The notes under the pieces are model-generated. The model was not told where the DNA came from, did not search any database, and saw only the letters and a list, made by a program, of their open reading frames with translations. 25,757 bases of DNA, from contig JBMOLK010000001.1 in NCBI GenBank assembly GCA_049325575.1, positions 1 through 25,757 of the forward strand, in the 5' to 3' direction. Numbering within the stretch: position 1 is the first letter of the stretch; each line of letters starts with the position of its first letter. The stretch comes from JBMOLK01 sp049325575. Lineage in GTDB: Bacteria > Bacillota > Clostridia > Acetivibrionales > Acetivibrionaceae. Positions 1 to 6,352 of this stretch are shown one piece after another. A program made the position numbers and the translations under genes.

Positions 1-2
1 AT

Positions 3-221
3 ATTATAAGAGAAACGCCATCTGGTGCAATTAATGGAACTAATGTAACGTTTACGCTTGCAAATACCCCAGTAACAGGTACAGAAACAGTATATCTCAA
101 TGGATTGTTACAGGAACCTGGAGCAGGAAACGATTATACTATTTCAGGAACAACAATAACTTATTTGTCTGCTCCTTTGACAGGAGATAGACTAAAAGTA
201 AATTACATAAAAACAGCGTAA
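3..221 (+). CDS. C-terminal part of a viral structural (fibre-like) protein, 5' truncated
   Basis: The reading frame is open from the window edge and ends at TAA 219-221, giving 72 residues without a visible start. The peptide is a beta-rich module: an NGTN turn, FTLANTPV, VYLNGLLQ, NDYTISG, then a final strand LKVNYIK. Modules of this kind often sit at the C-terminus of tail fibre and virion surface proteins (family knowledge). Related strands occur inside the connector at 3089 and the baseplate hub at 8875. The gene lies just upstream of other fibre-like genes on the same strand, which supports a structural role. The rest of the protein is outside the window. Confidence 0.75.
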   Translation: MIRETPSGAINGTNVTFTLANTPVTGTETVYLNGLLQEPGAGNDYTISGTTITYLSAPLTGDRLKVNYIKTA

Positions 222-254
222 ATTTGGAATAGATAAAGAATAAGAGGATAAAAG

Positions 255-794
255 ATGGCAAAAACGGAGATACGTAGTGAGCAGATATTAGACACGTCTG
301 TTACAAGATCTGATCTGAATACTGCTACAATAGGTAATGCCGTTATTACTAAATTAATTGCTGGTACGAATGTAAATATAGGTTCAACAGGAGTAGATAC
401 TGGAACTGGTGATGTAACTGTCAATGTTAATAATTCTGCAATATTCAAACAAACCACGTTAGTTATCGATGGAGGAGGTAGTGCAATAACAGCTGGTGCA
501 AAAATATGGGTATTAATACCTTTTTCGTGTACAATAACGTCGTGGGAATTAACTGCTGATGTATCAGGTAGTATTGTTTTGGATATTTGGAAAGATACTT
601 ATGCTAACTTTCCACCTACCGTTGCAGATACAATCACAGGAACAGCAAAGCCATCTTTATCCTCACAAATAAAAAATCAAAGTAGTGTATTAACAGGATG
701 GACTGTTGGTATTAATGCGGGGGATTATCTAAAGTTTAATGTTGATAGCGCAAGCACAGTAACAAAAATAGTGTTTGTTCTGAAATATGGGTAA
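255..794 (+). CDS. Tail fibre or virion surface protein
   Basis: 179 residues. ATG 255 follows a GAGGAT ribosome-binding site. The N-terminal part (about 1-60) reads KTEIRSEQILDTSVTRSDLNTAT followed by an IAGTNVNIGSTG stretch, a pattern seen at the start of many fibre or appendage proteins. The C-terminal half is beta-rich, with WELTADVSGSIVLDIWKDTY, then VLTGWTVGINAGDYLKFNVDSA and a final strand KIVFVLKYG. This arrangement is widespread in phage virion proteins of unknown exact position. No signal peptide, membrane segment or catalytic motif is visible. It is co-oriented with the fibre-like genes on both sides. The structural role is fairly secure; the location in the particle is inferred. 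Confidence 0.75.
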   Translation: MAKTEIRSEQILDTSVTRSDLNTATIGNAVITKLIAGTNVNIGSTGVDTGTGDVTVNVNNSAIFKQTTLVIDGGGSAITAGAKIWVLIPFSCTITSWELTADVSGSIVLDIWKDTYANFPPTVADTITGTAKPSLSSQIKNQSSVLTGWTVGINAGDYLKFNVDSASTVTKIVFVLKYG

Positions 795-821
795 TTGATT
801 AATTAATAAGTGGTTGATAAG

Positions 822-1082
822 ATGTTAAAAATGGTATCTCAAAAAGAGTTAACTGCTGAAGTTTATGAGAAAGTGAGAGAAGAGATTCAAAACGATCCTG
901 AAAAATTAGGATATGAAGGAAAAACAACAGCAGAAATCACAAATTTATTAAATAACTCAGTAAAGAAACAAAGGATAGTTGAAGATGTATTTCCAAGTAG
1001 AATAAATCAAATATTAGTAAGAATAGCGAACACTCCAAATATTTTAACAGAAGAAGAAGTAAAAAAAATATTGAATATATAA
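822..1082 (+). CDS. Small conserved phage-type protein of the tail region
   Basis: 86 residues from ATG 822, which follows a GGTTGAT ribosome-binding site. An in-frame GTG at 810 would add four residues but has no such site. The protein is charged and helical. Its centre reads NDPEKLGYEGKTTAEITNLLNN. A 'DP..lGYaGktdaeia.lLN' signature is common in small tail-region proteins of many siphoviruses, whose function is unknown (recalled family pattern, not searched). The C-terminal half ends in ILTEEEVKKILNI. It sits between two fibre-like genes, so a role in virion assembly or as a minor structural protein is an inference from context. Confidence 0.65.
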   Translation: MLKMVSQKELTAEVYEKVREEIQNDPEKLGYEGKTTAEITNLLNNSVKKQRIVEDVFPSRINQILVRIANTPNILTEEEVKKILNI

Positions 1083-1108
1083 TGTGGAGATATTGAAGAG
1101 GTGAAAAA

Positions 1109-1567
1109 ATGGTAAATGAGATAAGATTAAAAGACATTGCAGCAGCAACATTTACTTGCACATTAGCAAGTTTAGCTACTGCGAGTGCAAGACAAAGCAC
1201 AATGGTAACAAATACAAATGATTATCCTGCGGCGTTAGTATTCTTTAAAATTCGTTCAGGAACTGTTGCTCCTACTGCAGGAGCATTATATGAAGTATAC
1301 CTTTTAAGAGGAGATGGAACAATACGAGATGATAATGCTGGTGCTCTTGATGCAGCAATAACAATAGAAAATGCTCCTTTGCTCGGAACGATAGTAGTTA
1401 CTGCTACTATAGGTAAAGATTTTTATGGTGTGTTTGATACTGCTCCACTTGGACCATTGGGAAATGAGTGGGGGATTGCAGTAAAAAATAGTTCTGGACA
1501 AGCTTTGGATGCAACAGAAGCAAATTTCAGAAAAGCATATGTATATTATGTTCCCGAAGTTCAATAA
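1109..1567 (+). CDS. Probable virion structural protein (decoration or fibre)
   Basis: 152 residues with a strong GAGGTGA ribosome-binding site eight bases before ATG 1109. The sequence is beta-rich with few charged residues. SLATASARQSTMVTNTNDY is followed by alternating strands ALVFFKIRSGT and YEVYLLRGDG, and the C-terminus reads NFRKAYVYYVPEVQ. 'ARQSt.v.N' followed by a VxxxI strand is a pattern I associate with small phage tail or fibre proteins. There are no cysteines beyond one near the N-terminus, no membrane segment and no enzymatic motif. It lies in tight series between fibre-like genes. The call rests on composition and neighbourhood. Confidence 0.6.
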   Translation: MVNEIRLKDIAAATFTCTLASLATASARQSTMVTNTNDYPAALVFFKIRSGTVAPTAGALYEVYLLRGDGTIRDDNAGALDAAITIENAPLLGTIVVTATIGKDFYGVFDTAPLGPLGNEWGIAVKNSSGQALDATEANFRKAYVYYVPEVQ

Positions 1568-1589
1568 TACTCTAACTTGATGATAGAAT

Positions 1590-2795
1590 ATGGCAAACCA
1601 ATTCGTTATTCCACCATTACCTGTTTTGGATAGAAAAAATCCTTTGACAAGAGGATTGGTAGGTTGTTGGTCGTTCTTTGAGGGAGGTGGAACAACTGTT
1701 CGTGATATTTCGGGAAATGGGAATACTGGAACTTTATTACCAGCAGGTAGTGGACCCACTTGGACAACAGGAAAATTTGGCAATGCTTTGAGTTTTGATG
1801 GCACAGATGATTATGTGGAATTCTCTGATAATAGTGCAACTGATTTTGGCGCAACAGATAGTTTTACCTTCCTACTCTGGGTTAAGACAAACCAGACCCC
1901 ATCATGGGAAGCGCGATTTATAACATTCCGCGTAGGAGGGTCCCAACCATTAATAGATATAGGAGTTAATAGTAATGGTACATTCGGCCTACAGCGGGCA
2001 CGGAGCTCGTCAGGTAGTGGTGATGAAGTTGGCCTGGCCACAACAAATAGTTATAATAATGGCCAATGGCATCATTTTGCCGTGGTAAGGGATGTTTCCG
2101 CTGATAAGTTTAGATTGTATGTAGATGCAAATTTAGATGGTGAGAAAATCGATTCTACCACGGGGCATTTTGATACCGCTACAAAGAGATTGGGCTACTA
2201 TTATGATGGCCAATATTATAACGGCCTTATAGACGGGGTCCAGATCTATAATCGTGCCTTAACCTCTGCAGAAATTAGAGCCCTATATGCAAATCCAAAC
2301 ATTATTTATCGTCCAAATAGAATTTTATTCGAATCCGAAAGATATCTCCCTGTTAGTGGCAGTTTCAGCGGTATTATAGACGCAGTACCACCTGTATTAT
2401 CTAATTTGGTTGTTTCTTCGGGAGCAAATAATGGCGAACTTAATATTTCTTTCGATTATAACGAAGAAACAACAACAGTTCCTCATTGTGAGATAGCAAT
2501 AGCAAGAATCGGTACCGATTTACCGAGCGGAGCACATACTGGCACAGAAACAGATACTTTAGTTTATAATATTTTTAAACCCGTCTATAAAACTATTGAC
2601 GCTGAACTTTTAGCAATGGTAAATAATGCTTCTGGTACATATTCTGTAACATTAAAATTACCAGATAGTGGTAAGGTATATGTTACAGTCTCTGCAAGAG
2701 ATAGTTTGGGTAATTGGTCAAATTGGATGACACCAGTGAGCGGGTACGTTAAAGGAGATGCAGTAACGTCAGTAGAGCATTCTTATGTATTTTGA
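1590..2795 (+). CDS. LamG/concanavalin A-like adhesin, probable receptor-binding virion protein
   Basis: 401 residues. Residues about 15-235 form a LamG-type jelly-roll. It starts LTRGLVGCWSFFEGGGTTV and passes through DISGNGNTGTL, FGNALSFDGTDDYVEF, FTFLLWVKT, WHHFAVVRD and RLYVDANLDG to the usual ending YNGLIDGVQIYNRALTSAEI. Such domains bind glycans or protein surfaces. Residues about 260-390 resemble a fibronectin III-like domain. The position among fibre genes suggests host-surface recognition. The segment about 1855-2300, inside the LamG domain, is visibly richer in G+C and in GGCC than the flanking parts of the same gene, which suggests domain exchange. No strong ribosome-binding site precedes ATG 1590. 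Confidence 0.8.
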   Translation: MANQFVIPPLPVLDRKNPLTRGLVGCWSFFEGGGTTVRDISGNGNTGTLLPAGSGPTWTTGKFGNALSFDGTDDYVEFSDNSATDFGATDSFTFLLWVKTNQTPSWEARFITFRVGGSQPLIDIGVNSNGTFGLQRARSSSGSGDEVGLATTNSYNNGQWHHFAVVRDVSADKFRLYVDANLDGEKIDSTTGHFDTATKRLGYYYDGQYYNGLIDGVQIYNRALTSAEIRALYANPNIIYRPNRILFESERYLPVSGSFSGIIDAVPPVLSNLVVSSGANNGELNISFDYNEETTTVPHCEIAIARIGTDLPSGAHTGTETDTLVYNIFKPVYKTIDAELLAMVNNASGTYSVTLKLPDSGKVYVTVSARDSLGNWSNWMTPVSGYVKGDAVTSVEHSYVF

Positions 2796-2804
2796 GGTGA
2801 AAAT

Positions 2805-3089
2805 ATGGAAATAATATCATCAATAATATCAGTTGTGATAGGAGGTGTGTTAATCGGAGTAACTGGTTACATTAATGAGTTGCGAAAAAACCCAGACGAA
2901 AAATTTAATGCTGAAAAGTTTGGTACGACAATAGTAGTGTGTGGAATTGTTAATTACTTGTTAGTTGTAGTTGGCTTATCTTCGGATATAATATTATCGT
3001 TAGCAGGTGTTCTTCAGAGTACTGGTTTAGGTTACATTGGAAACATCATAGCTAATATGATTAAGGATAAAATAAACAAGGGATATTAG
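2805..3089 (+). CDS. Small two-helix membrane protein, possible holin
   Basis: 94 residues. ATG 2805 follows GAGGTGA. Two hydrophobic segments are visible: about residues 4-22 (IISVVIGGVLIGVTGYI) and about 42-70 (TIVVCGIVNYLLVVVGLSSDIILSLAGVL), separated by a charged loop, with a lysine-rich tail. Size and topology fit a holin. It is paralogous to the protein at 12589: both have G.TGY, then K..E.FN...FGTTI.V, and end with NI.AN. Its stop TAG overlaps the GTG start of the connector gene by one base, so the two are translationally coupled. Being between a fibre gene and a connector gene, away from any hydrolase, is odd for a holin, so a membrane role in virion assembly or entry is also possible. 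Confidence 0.65.
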   Translation: MEIISSIISVVIGGVLIGVTGYINELRKNPDEKFNAEKFGTTIVVCGIVNYLLVVVGLSSDIILSLAGVLQSTGLGYIGNIIANMIKDKINKGY

Positions 3090-3943
3090 TGGCGTTGAGT
3101 TATTGCCAAACCAAAAAATTGGCAGAATTTCTTATGATTAGAAAGGCAATAGTTAATGAAAATGTAGCAATAGGAGATGGTAGTACAAAAATATTTTATC
3201 TGCAAAATCAAAATATTATAGATGAAACTTACACAATTTATTTAGATGCTGTTGCTAAATCTGAACCTACAGATTATTCATTGGACAAAGATAAAGGAAA
3301 GATTACTTTTGTAGTTGCTCCTCTGGCTGGTGTAGCCATAACTTCTGATTATTGGTACAGTAATGTTTCCGATAGTCATCTTGAGAATGTAATTTACAGA
3401 GCAGAAGATAAAATAGATGAATTAACAAGACATGCATGGAGATTAAGATATTCTGGAACTCATAGCGGACAAGATACCACCTCACAGTATATCTATAAAA
3501 CCATGAAGCATATAAGCTATTGGAATACTGGTATTCCCGTAGATATGGGACACAGAAAAATCAAAACTTTAGATAAAACAAAAGATAAAATAGAGATTTG
3601 GGTAGGAAATTGGGAAGATCTGTTGCAAACAGGAACGGAAGGTAGGGATAAGGATTTTTGGGTTGATTATGATCAGGGAATACTTTTTATCAGAAAATGG
3701 TATTTTCAAATGAATCAGGTGCAGGTTCGTCTACAATATAGGTATGGAGATAATATTGTACCCTATTCAATAGAGGATTTATGTATCAAAATAGCGGCTC
3801 GTGATTTGCTTATAAGCGATGATAGAAGCATACTTTTGCCAGAAGGAACTACAAATATCCCCCTCGAAACTAAAATTAATATTCTTAATAGAGATATAGA
3901 ACAACTTTTAGGAAGATATAAAGAGGTAGTAGCAGTTATGTAA
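3089..3943 (+). CDS. Probable head-tail connector (adaptor) protein
   Basis: 284 residues from GTG 3089, which overlaps the upstream stop as TAGTG and has GGGAT upstream. Residues 25-90 hold a beta module (GDGSTKIFYL...TIYLDAV...ITFVVAPLAGVAITSDYWY) shared with two other virion proteins in this window. Residues about 95-240 include RAEDKIDELTRHAWR and DYDQGILFIRKWYFQMNQVQVRLQYRYG. The C-terminal helix, IEDLCIKIAARDLLISDD, is the kind found in gp6-like adaptors that ring the portal exit. It precedes the tail terminator and tube genes, the usual position for a connector. Identification is from pattern and order, not a search. Confidence 0.6.
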   Translation: MALSYCQTKKLAEFLMIRKAIVNENVAIGDGSTKIFYLQNQNIIDETYTIYLDAVAKSEPTDYSLDKDKGKITFVVAPLAGVAITSDYWYSNVSDSHLENVIYRAEDKIDELTRHAWRLRYSGTHSGQDTTSQYIYKTMKHISYWNTGIPVDMGHRKIKTLDKTKDKIEIWVGNWEDLLQTGTEGRDKDFWVDYDQGILFIRKWYFQMNQVQVRLQYRYGDNIVPYSIEDLCIKIAARDLLISDDRSILLPEGTTNIPLETKINILNRDIEQLLGRYKEVVAVM

Positions 3944-3962
3944 AAAAACAGACGATAAAACA

Positions 3963-4014
3963 AAGTTATATAAGTAAAAAAAGCCAAAATAAAGTGTTTG
4001 TAAGTAAGTTGGTG
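3963..4014 (+). promoter_or_regulatory. Probable TATA-box promoter and leader for the tail genes
   Basis: The 77-base gap before the gene at 4021 contains AAAGTTATATAAGTA, an archaeal TATA-like box at about 3963-3973, roughly 50 bases upstream of the ATG. It is followed by a 14-base stretch, TAAGTAAGTTGGTG (4001-4014), which carries the ribosome-binding site. The same 14 bases recur at 5828-5841 before the chaperone gene. Confidence 0.4.
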
Positions 4015-4020
4015 TAGAAT

Positions 4021-4452
4021 ATGGCTGATGAATTACAGTTTATACAGGATATTTTGAATAATAATTGGAATAAAAATAACACTGATAATAGAAAACCAAT
4101 CATAGATAAAATCTTCAATCTTAAAAGAGCTGATATGTCGCCCAATCAAGATTATGTTCTTCTATATCTCGTTTCTGGTTCTTATACTATAACACCTCTT
4201 GGATTAGGGACTAACGAAAAAGAAAGTTTGGTAATATCCATCGACATTAGAACTATGATTACACGTTCTCATTCTCTCAAAATTCGAGAGGAAATTATGC
4301 GTATTCTTAGGGAAAATAAAATTCTTAATCCCGATTTAAAAAAATTCAACGTCATCAGAATGGAAAGAATTAATGATTTAACAGATAAAAGTATTGGTCT
4401 TTACCGTCAAGTGTTGGATCTTCGATGTGAAGACTTTAGGGTGGTAGCATGA
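4021..4452 (+). CDS. Probable tail terminator / neck protein
   Basis: 143 residues, ATG 4021 with GGTG upstream. The N-terminus is helical (ELQFIQDILNNNWNKNNTDNRKPIIDKIF). The middle has strands DYVLLYLVSGSYTITPLG and SLVISIDIRTM, then helix LKIREEIMRILRENKI, and the end has IGLYRQVLDLRCEDF. This alpha/beta order and length fit tail terminator or neck proteins that sit between connector and tube. It follows the connector and precedes the tail tube gene, as expected. Its stop overlaps the next start (ATGA at 4449-4452), implying coupled translation. The function is inferred mainly from order and size. Confidence 0.55.
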   Translation: MADELQFIQDILNNNWNKNNTDNRKPIIDKIFNLKRADMSPNQDYVLLYLVSGSYTITPLGLGTNEKESLVISIDIRTMITRSHSLKIREEIMRILRENKILNPDLKKFNVIRMERINDLTDKSIGLYRQVLDLRCEDFRVVA

Positions 4453-4568
4453 CATTGGATGAATTAATAGAATTAGTAGAAAACACCAATAAATTGCCTG
4501 ATTTCTACGGATTGAAACAAGAAATAAAAAAACATTTGACAGAATATAAAAAAATAAAGGGTGAATAA
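4449..4568 (+). CDS. Very small acidic/helical protein, unknown function
   Basis: 39 residues starting at ATG 4449, which overlaps the preceding TGA (ATGA). The frame is MTLDELIELVENTNK, then LPDFYGLKQEIKKHL, ending KKIKGE. It overlaps the start of the tail tube gene, whose ribosome-binding site GGTGA lies within its last codons. The coupled start and helical composition suggest a translated peptide, possibly a small assembly factor. It is not recognised and could also be only a coupling reading frame. Confidence 0.45.
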   Translation: MTLDELIELVENTNKLPDFYGLKQEIKKHLTEYKKIKGE

Positions 4569-4569
4569 A

Positions 4570-5568
4570 ATGGGAGACGAAGTAATCAGTGGTATTTTAT
4601 CGTATGCTTCATATGGTTATGAAACGACTTTTGGAGTGAAATCAACTGATTCGGTATATAAGCCATTCGGACACGGTTTCAAAATAAGCACATTATCTAA
4701 GAAAAATAATGTTTCTCCATTGTATACGCTTGGGGGGATAGAAGCAACAACCTTACCTGCAATGCATTATGAAGGTTCTGTAAGTGTTGAATTTACTCCA
4801 GGAAATGCATACTGGCTACATGCTTTAACGGGTAATACAGAAACTGTGAGTGGAACTGGACCATATATCCATAAATATATAGATACTGTTGCAAGCAAAC
4901 CAATAGCTCCGAAAGTATCTCCAATAACAATAGAAAATGCAATGAACGTAAGTACAACTGCAACAGATGTTAGAACGTTCCTTAAAGGATGTTCGATTAA
5001 ATCGTCTACTGTAAGTGCGGCTGTTGGAGAAATGGCAAAAGTTACTATGGAAATGGATTATGCTAATGAAGAAAAAGATTCAACTTATGGAACTCCTGTT
5101 TTTGACACTTATTCCGAACCTTTTTCTTATCAGCATGGAAAAATAAAGATACCAGCAGCAACCGAATTGATAGACGTCCAAAGCTTCGAATTAACCATTA
5201 ATAGAAACACAGAAATGGTGAGAGGTCTTGGAAGCAGATTTGCAACACACGCACCAGTTAAAAATGTTGAATATGATTTCAGAGCTACCGTAATGTTTGA
5301 AAATGCAGGTCTTCTTGAGAAATTTTATGGTGGAACTTATGGTCCTGTACAATTCGTAAGTCCTGTTGCAGATTGTGAATTCACCTTCGACAATACCTTA
5401 ACAGGGATAGACAATAGAAAAATTGAACTGAAATTTACTGGATTACAGATAGATGAGTTTTCTATTCCACAAGATGTTGGAGATTTATTAAAACAAGACA
5501 TCAGTGGTAAATTGCGTGTTTGGACAATGGCAAGTTATACGGATAATACAGTAAATGAACCTACCTAA
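4570..5568 (+). CDS. Major tail tube protein
   Basis: 332 residues from ATG 4570, five bases after GGTGA. An in-frame GTG at 4561 would add three residues but lacks a better site. The protein is beta-rich: SGILSYASYGYETTFGVKS at the start, HYEGSVSVEFTPGNAYWLHALTG around residues 75-95, NVEYDFRATVMFENAGLLEKFYGG near 235-260, and IELKFTGLQIDEFSIP near 285-300. A paired 'syg.E.tfG' opening and repeated long strands are typical of siphovirus tail tube subunits. The gene comes just before the tail assembly chaperones and tape measure, the normal place for the tube gene. Confidence is good from combined sequence and order. Confidence 0.75.
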   Translation: MGDEVISGILSYASYGYETTFGVKSTDSVYKPFGHGFKISTLSKKNNVSPLYTLGGIEATTLPAMHYEGSVSVEFTPGNAYWLHALTGNTETVSGTGPYIHKYIDTVASKPIAPKVSPITIENAMNVSTTATDVRTFLKGCSIKSSTVSAAVGEMAKVTMEMDYANEEKDSTYGTPVFDTYSEPFSYQHGKIKIPAATELIDVQSFELTINRNTEMVRGLGSRFATHAPVKNVEYDFRATVMFENAGLLEKFYGGTYGPVQFVSPVADCEFTFDNTLTGIDNRKIELKFTGLQIDEFSIPQDVGDLLKQDISGKLRVWTMASYTDNTVNEPT

Positions 5569-5599
5569 CAGGTAGTATAATAAAAAGCAATTTAGCAAA

Positions 5600-5826
5600 C
5601 GTGAGTGGGAAACCCCACATTCTTTAGAGGTGGGATGAAAGCGAACAAACAATAGTGCATAATTGTCCTTTCTGCGGAATATCTATAGACAGAGATTTGA
5701 ACGCTGCACGAAATATACTTATACGAGCTACCGTCGGGCAGACGGAAAGTAACGCTTGTGGAGATGAAGCAATAGCTTCGTCGTTGAAGCAAGAAGCCCA
5801 CCCTATTTATAGGTGGGAGTATGTCA
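5600..5826 (+). mobile_element. Decayed IS200/IS605-family element (miniature, hairpin ends)
   Basis: A segment of about 225 bases contains the 3' end of a tnpB gene flanked by hairpins. On the left, CCCAC 5614-5618 can pair with GTGGG at 5605-5609 or at 5630-5634. Inside, GATGAAGC at 5763-5770 pairs with GCTTCGTC at 5775-5782 (one G-T pair). On the right, CCCACC 5797-5802 pairs with GGTGGG 5812-5817. Subterminal hairpins and a TnpB end are hallmarks of IS605-type elements. It lies between the tail tube and chaperone genes and disrupts neither. The exact ends are not determined, since these elements leave no target duplication. Confidence 0.7.
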
Positions 5827-5834
5827 CTAAGTAA
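5628..5834 (+). pseudogene. tnpB: C-terminal fragment of TnpB (IS605 OrfB)
   Basis: The frame is closed upstream by TAG at 5625-5627. It reads SEQTIVHNCPFCGISIDRDL, NAARNILIRATVGQ, then NACGDEA and QEAHP. CPFCG is the second half of the TnpB zinc ribbon. The following DRDLNAA carries the third RuvC aspartate. RATVGQT...ACGDEA is the familiar C-terminal tail of archaeal IS605 OrfB proteins. Everything N-terminal, including the first two RuvC acidic residues and the first CXXC, is missing, so no active nuclease can be made. The fragment covers the region from which a TnpB guide RNA (omega RNA) would be drawn in an intact element. Confidence 0.8.
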
Positions 5835-5847
5835 GTTGGTGGTATGA

Positions 5848-6177
5848 ATGGAAGAAATAGAGATAAGTTGGGACAACACAAAAGTAAAAGTAAAAATTGA
5901 TAAGCTAAATTTCGGCGATAGAAACGATGCATATAGGAAAGCTATGAAGGTAACCATGCTAGGAAACCAACCAAAAGCGGATTTGGATATTTATTCACTT
6001 CAGGAATTTTTTGTTTTAAAGGGATTAAAAGAAGCGCCATTTTCTATTAACATTGATAATATAAGAAAGTTAGACGTTCCCGATGCCGAAAAGATGTATT
6101 CTATAATTTCTAGACTAACAGGTATAACCGAAAGCGAAAAGGGTTTTTTGCCAATTTCGCCAGAGGTTTCCCAGTGA
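5848..6177 (+). CDS. Tail assembly chaperone, short form (gpG-like)
   Basis: 109 residues from ATG 5848 after GGTGGT at 5838-5843. It starts MEEIEISWDNTKVKVKIDKL and has a helical second half (DAEKMYSIISRLTG). It lies directly between the tail tube and tape measure genes, where siphoviruses encode a chaperone with a frameshifted longer form. The frame contains G GGT TTT at 6141-6147, a canonical -1 slippery heptamer of X XXY YYZ type. The -1 frame downstream is open and runs to 6350. The short form ends at TGA 6175-6177. Role assignment is from gene order, size and the frameshift site, as in lambda gpG/gpGT. Confidence 0.7.
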   Translation: MEEIEISWDNTKVKVKIDKLNFGDRNDAYRKAMKVTMLGNQPKADLDIYSLQEFFVLKGLKEAPFSINIDNIRKLDVPDAEKMYSIISRLTGITESEKGFLPISPEVSQ

Positions 6178-6350
6178 GTGATATAGAGATACAACCTTAT
6201 TTGGTATATTATATCATGGCGAAAGAATTTGGCGTTAATCCTGAAAATGTGGATAAAATGGATGCAAAGTTGGTGGATGCTATGCTTTATACTCTATCGG
6301 AGCAAAATAAACACGAAGAAATGCTAATAAAGCAACATAGTAGGAGGTAG
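6141..6350 (+). CDS. Tail assembly chaperone extension (gpT-like), reached by -1 frameshift
   Basis: The -1 frame is open from the slippery site GGGTTTT (6141-6147) through GFFANFARGFPVSDIEIQPY and IMAKEFGVNPENVDK to KQHSRR and TAG 6348-6350. A GTG at 6174 in this frame could start a free 58-residue protein, overlapping the short-form stop (GTGA), but it has no clear ribosome-binding site. The extension ends two bases before the tape measure ATG. In lambda and many siphoviruses this arrangement gives a minor fusion chaperone that binds the tape measure protein (established). The fusion would be about 168 residues. Confidence 0.65.
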   Translation, partial: GFFANFARGFPVSDIEIQPYLVYYIMAKEFGVNPENVDKMDAKLVDAMLYTLSEQNKHEEMLIKQHSRR

Positions 6351-6352
6351 AA

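Noticed and set aside
5600..5826. Active IS605 transposon
   Set aside because: Only the last part of TnpB remains; no TnpA and no complete RuvC domain are present.
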